64,000 nt of DNA, taken from the NCBI RefSeq assembly GCF_050410795.1, contig NZ_CP191258.1, positions 4,526,001-4,590,000 of the forward strand. The letters run 5' to 3'. This stretch comes from Fontivita pretiosa (GTDB lineage Bacteria > Planctomycetota > Phycisphaerae > Tepidisphaerales > Tepidisphaeraceae). Positions 62,443-64,000 of the stretch are shown here, in pieces. The notes under the pieces are model-generated. The model was not told the DNA's origin and searched no databases. It saw only the letters and a list, made by a program, of their open reading frames with translations. The position numbers were made by a program, and so were the translations under genes. Each line of letters opens with the position of its first letter. Position 1 is the first letter of the stretch.

Positions 62443-62896
62443 GGAGAAGCTCCTTTCACAAGCGTCGCGTCGGATCGTCGCCGTCGGCGGCATGAACGAT
62501 GATAGAAATGAGTGCTGCGTTTGAGTCCCATTGGGCGAGACTCGGACGACCGCCGAGCTGGACTTTCTTCCGCGACCGACTCAGGAATGTAACCCCCGGC
62601 GACCGCCGCCGGGGCATGTTGCCTTTTTTGCCTCCTGTGATTTGGGCACGTCACCGTGCGCTGGCGGTCTGGCAAGGCCCCGCATCCGCCGCCCGTCCAC
62701 AGTGGCAAGTTCCTCCGCTTTCAGGGGCTGTGGACGGCCAAACCCTGCAACCATCCCAAAGTATCGCGATCTGCGCTGCCCCGTCAAGCAAAATCCGCGT
62801 AAACGACAAGGCCAAAAAGACCGGCACTTCGCCGTTCGCGATGCGACCGACTGCCCCGCGTTGCCGGCCGCGACCGTGGCGCAGTCTCAGCGCGGC
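62443..62896. other. 454-base region without a gene
   Basis: Between coaD and the prepilin-like gene. The only candidate is a - strand promoter at 62760-62787. The open frames here are high-GC shadows with no family resemblance. Confidence 0.6.
62760..62787 (-). promoter_or_regulatory. tentative promoter of the prepilin-like gene
   Basis: On the - strand TTGACG (62787-62782), 16 bases, then GATACT (62765-62760). It would give a leader of roughly 310 bases. The TTGCTTGAC context resembles that of the LacI gene promoter, but the long leader is a weakness. Confidence 0.35.
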
Positions 62897-63442
62897 TCAG
62901 CCCTCCTCCAATGCCGGCGGGAAACGCCTGCCGCGACGCTGGATCTGCCTGAGTCGGTCGATCACCAGCGGCGGAAGCACCGCAGACAACCTCTGCAAGT
63001 CCCCCCCGAGCGCCACCACCTGCCGGATCAGGCTGCTGCTGGTCAACGCATACTGGTCTCCGGTCATGATGAAGACCGTCTCCACGCCCCCAACCACGCG
63101 GTTGGCCAGCGCAAGCTGAAACTCGTATCGCAAATCTGAGACATCCCGGATGCCTCGCAGGATTGCCGTCGCCCCCATCTGCTTGACAAAATCGGAAGTC
63201 AGCCCGGTGTACTTCATCACCCGCGTTCCGGCCACGTTCTTCAACAGCTCGCGGATCATCTGCTCGCGCTCGTCGAGGGAAAAAAGCTCGCGCTTGTCCG
63301 GGTTGGTTCCGACGGCCACGATCAGCTCGTCGAACAATCGCACGCCGCGACGGATCACGTCCAGATGACCGTTGGTGATCGGATCAAACTGCCCGGGGAA
63401 GACCCCGATTTTCGGCGATGGCGACGCGTGGGTGTTGGGCAT
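62897..63442 (-). CDS. coaD: phosphopantetheine adenylyltransferase
   Basis: Joins 4'-phosphopantetheine and ATP to dephospho-CoA, the penultimate step to coenzyme A. A protein of 181 residues from ATG 63442, a little longer than the usual 160. The nucleotidyl-transferase motif VFPGQFDPITNGHLDVIRRG holds the T/NxGH site; VMKYTGLTSDFVKQMGATAI, LRGIRDVSDLRYEFQLALAN and TSSSLIRQV (the usual ISSSLIR) complete the family pattern. The extra C-terminal tail (about 160-181) is Arg-rich. An in-frame upstream start to 63481 would overlap the neighbouring PEP-CTERM gene and is not needed. Confidence 0.95.
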   Translation of the reverse strand: MPNTHASPSPKIGVFPGQFDPITNGHLDVIRRGVRLFDELIVAVGTNPDKRELFSLDEREQMIRELLKNVAGTRVMKYTGLTSDFVKQMGATAILRGIRDVSDLRYEFQLALANRVVGGVETVFIMTGDQYALTSSSLIRQVVALGGDLQRLSAVLPPLVIDRLRQIQRRGRRFPPALEEG

Positions 63443-63450
63443 AGTTCTGT

Positions 63451-64000
63451 CTAACGTACCTCGGCGGAGCCGCAGCTCCAACCGCCGGTCCTCTGTCTCG
63501 CCTGCCGTCCAGACGCCGCGATCATCGCGGCCGGCAGTAGCATTGGCAGCAGACCCGGTTCCGGAATGACTCGTGCCGCACTGACTTGGACCACATCCAG
63601 ATAGAAGCTGACGCCCTCACCGGCGGAGACACGGAAGTCGGCGCCATTGTTCTGGCGGTTGCCAAAATAGGCGTCGTCAATATAGAAGGTGGCTTGTTTC
63701 CACGTGTCCTTGTTGCCCAGCGTCACAGAGCCGGCGACCTTATACGCGCCGCCGTCGATCGAGTCGTATTGCAGCGTCAGTGTGCCCGTGCCCAGGTCGT
63801 AGTAATCAACATCGATGATCACCACGGGACGACCGCCCTCAAAGGCGAACGAGTCGTTCACGTCGAAGTAGATGTAGTAATCGCCCCCGGCAGGGTCACT
63901 GTTCCTTCGACATCGACGACCAGCCCTGGTGTCGGCAGTGGTGTGCCCGTCGGCCACCTCAACCCGCCGCAGGCCATCGGTGATATCTGTTGTGCTGAGA
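63451..64000 (-). CDS. PEP-CTERM protein, 3' part (continues past the window)
   Basis: The open frame runs from the window edge to a stop at 63451 without a break (STTDITDGLRRVEVADGHTT in frame at the edge), so it is a partial gene whose start lies beyond 64000. The visible 183 residues contain a beta-sandwich segment (YYIYFDVNDSFAFEGGRPVV, IIDVDYYDLGTGTLTLQYDS, GSVTLGNKDTWKQATFYIDD, and a YFGNRQNNGADFRV segment) and end in VIPEPGLLPMLLPAAMIAAS followed by basic residues, a PEP-CTERM tail. Probably a secreted carbohydrate-related protein. It lies upstream of coaD on the same strand. Confidence 0.8.
   Translation of the reverse strand, partial: LSTTDITDGLRRVEVADGHTTADTRAGRRCRRNSDPAGGDYYIYFDVNDSFAFEGGRPVVIIDVDYYDLGTGTLTLQYDSIDGGAYKVAGSVTLGNKDTWKQATFYIDDAYFGNRQNNGADFRVSAGEGVSFYLDVVQVSAARVIPEPGLLPMLLPAAMIAASGRQARQRTGGWSCGSAEVR

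Noticed and set aside
63890..63957. Possible frameshift near the start of the last PEP-CTERM frame
   Set aside because: The - strand frame continues without a stop to the window edge and keeps sensible sequence, so the gene is simply cut by the window.
1..64000. tRNA, rRNA, CRISPR arrays, transposases, phage or integrase genes
   Set aside because: None was recognised by reading; a tRNA or ncRNA search tool was not available, so small RNA genes could be missed.

Overview
The window is high-GC DNA that most likely comes from a planctomycete, probably of the class Phycisphaerae. The clues are prepilin-like proteins with the FTLVELLVVIGIIA leader and a late DGH motif, several secreted proteins ending in PEP-CTERM sorting tails, dockerin-like tails, and a large secreted protein with an N-terminal LEPR-like motif (LLERRRLLAG). 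This lineage call is an inference from protein style. I saw no rRNA, tRNA, CRISPR array, transposase or phage gene.

Region 1 (1-5,000, + strand) is mostly housekeeping: a prepilin-like protein, pgsA, the bifunctional riboflavin enzyme RibBA (with a His-to-Gln change at a known metal-ligand position), and an APC transporter with a C-terminal universal-stress domain.

Region 2 (5,000-26,900) looks like a beta-1,2-glucan (sophorooligosaccharide) utilisation locus. It holds a PEP-CTERM/dockerin protein, an unclassified six-hairpin glycosidase, two sugar permeases and a solute-binding protein without an ATPase, a 1,249-residue GH144 protein with three lectin-like repeats, a second GH144 enzyme, a PEP-CTERM protein, a prepilin-like protein, a LacI-family regulator and a GH94 phosphorylase like 1,2-beta-oligoglucan phosphorylase. 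Two LacI-type operators 18 kb apart, placed identically against their -10 boxes, tie the PEP-CTERM gene at 5,316 to the regulator at 23,092. Inside this region lies a head-to-head pair of a broken kinase-like gene and a small gene whose start codons overlap.

Region 3 (27,000-39,750, + strand) is a complete NAD-linked bidirectional [NiFe]-hydrogenase cluster: hypF-hypC-hypD-hypE, a 37-residue membrane peptide, a secreted DUF6448-like protein, hoxE-hoxF-hoxU-hoxY-hoxH-hoxW, hypA and hypB. Many genes overlap or nearly touch, so it is probably one or two transcripts.

Region 4 (39,850-48,830) has a cytidylate-kinase-like protein and then, on the - strand, a pentose operon: an arabinose/fucose-isomerase-like protein, an ATPase-permease fusion, a second permease, a rhamnose-type binding lipoprotein, a RhaM-like mutarotase and a GH51 arabinofuranosidase.

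Region 5 (48,900-64,000, mostly - strand) has a second PEP-CTERM/dockerin protein whose tail nearly matches that of the 5,316 gene, a PQQ-type sugar dehydrogenase with a PEP-CTERM tail, an SPFH gene with a ribbon-helix-helix gene behind a perfect 16-bp palindrome, a kinase-like/PDZ pair, a GH95 fucosidase-like enzyme overlapping an FtsX-type permease, another prepilin-like protein, coaD, and the 3' part of a PEP-CTERM gene running off the window.
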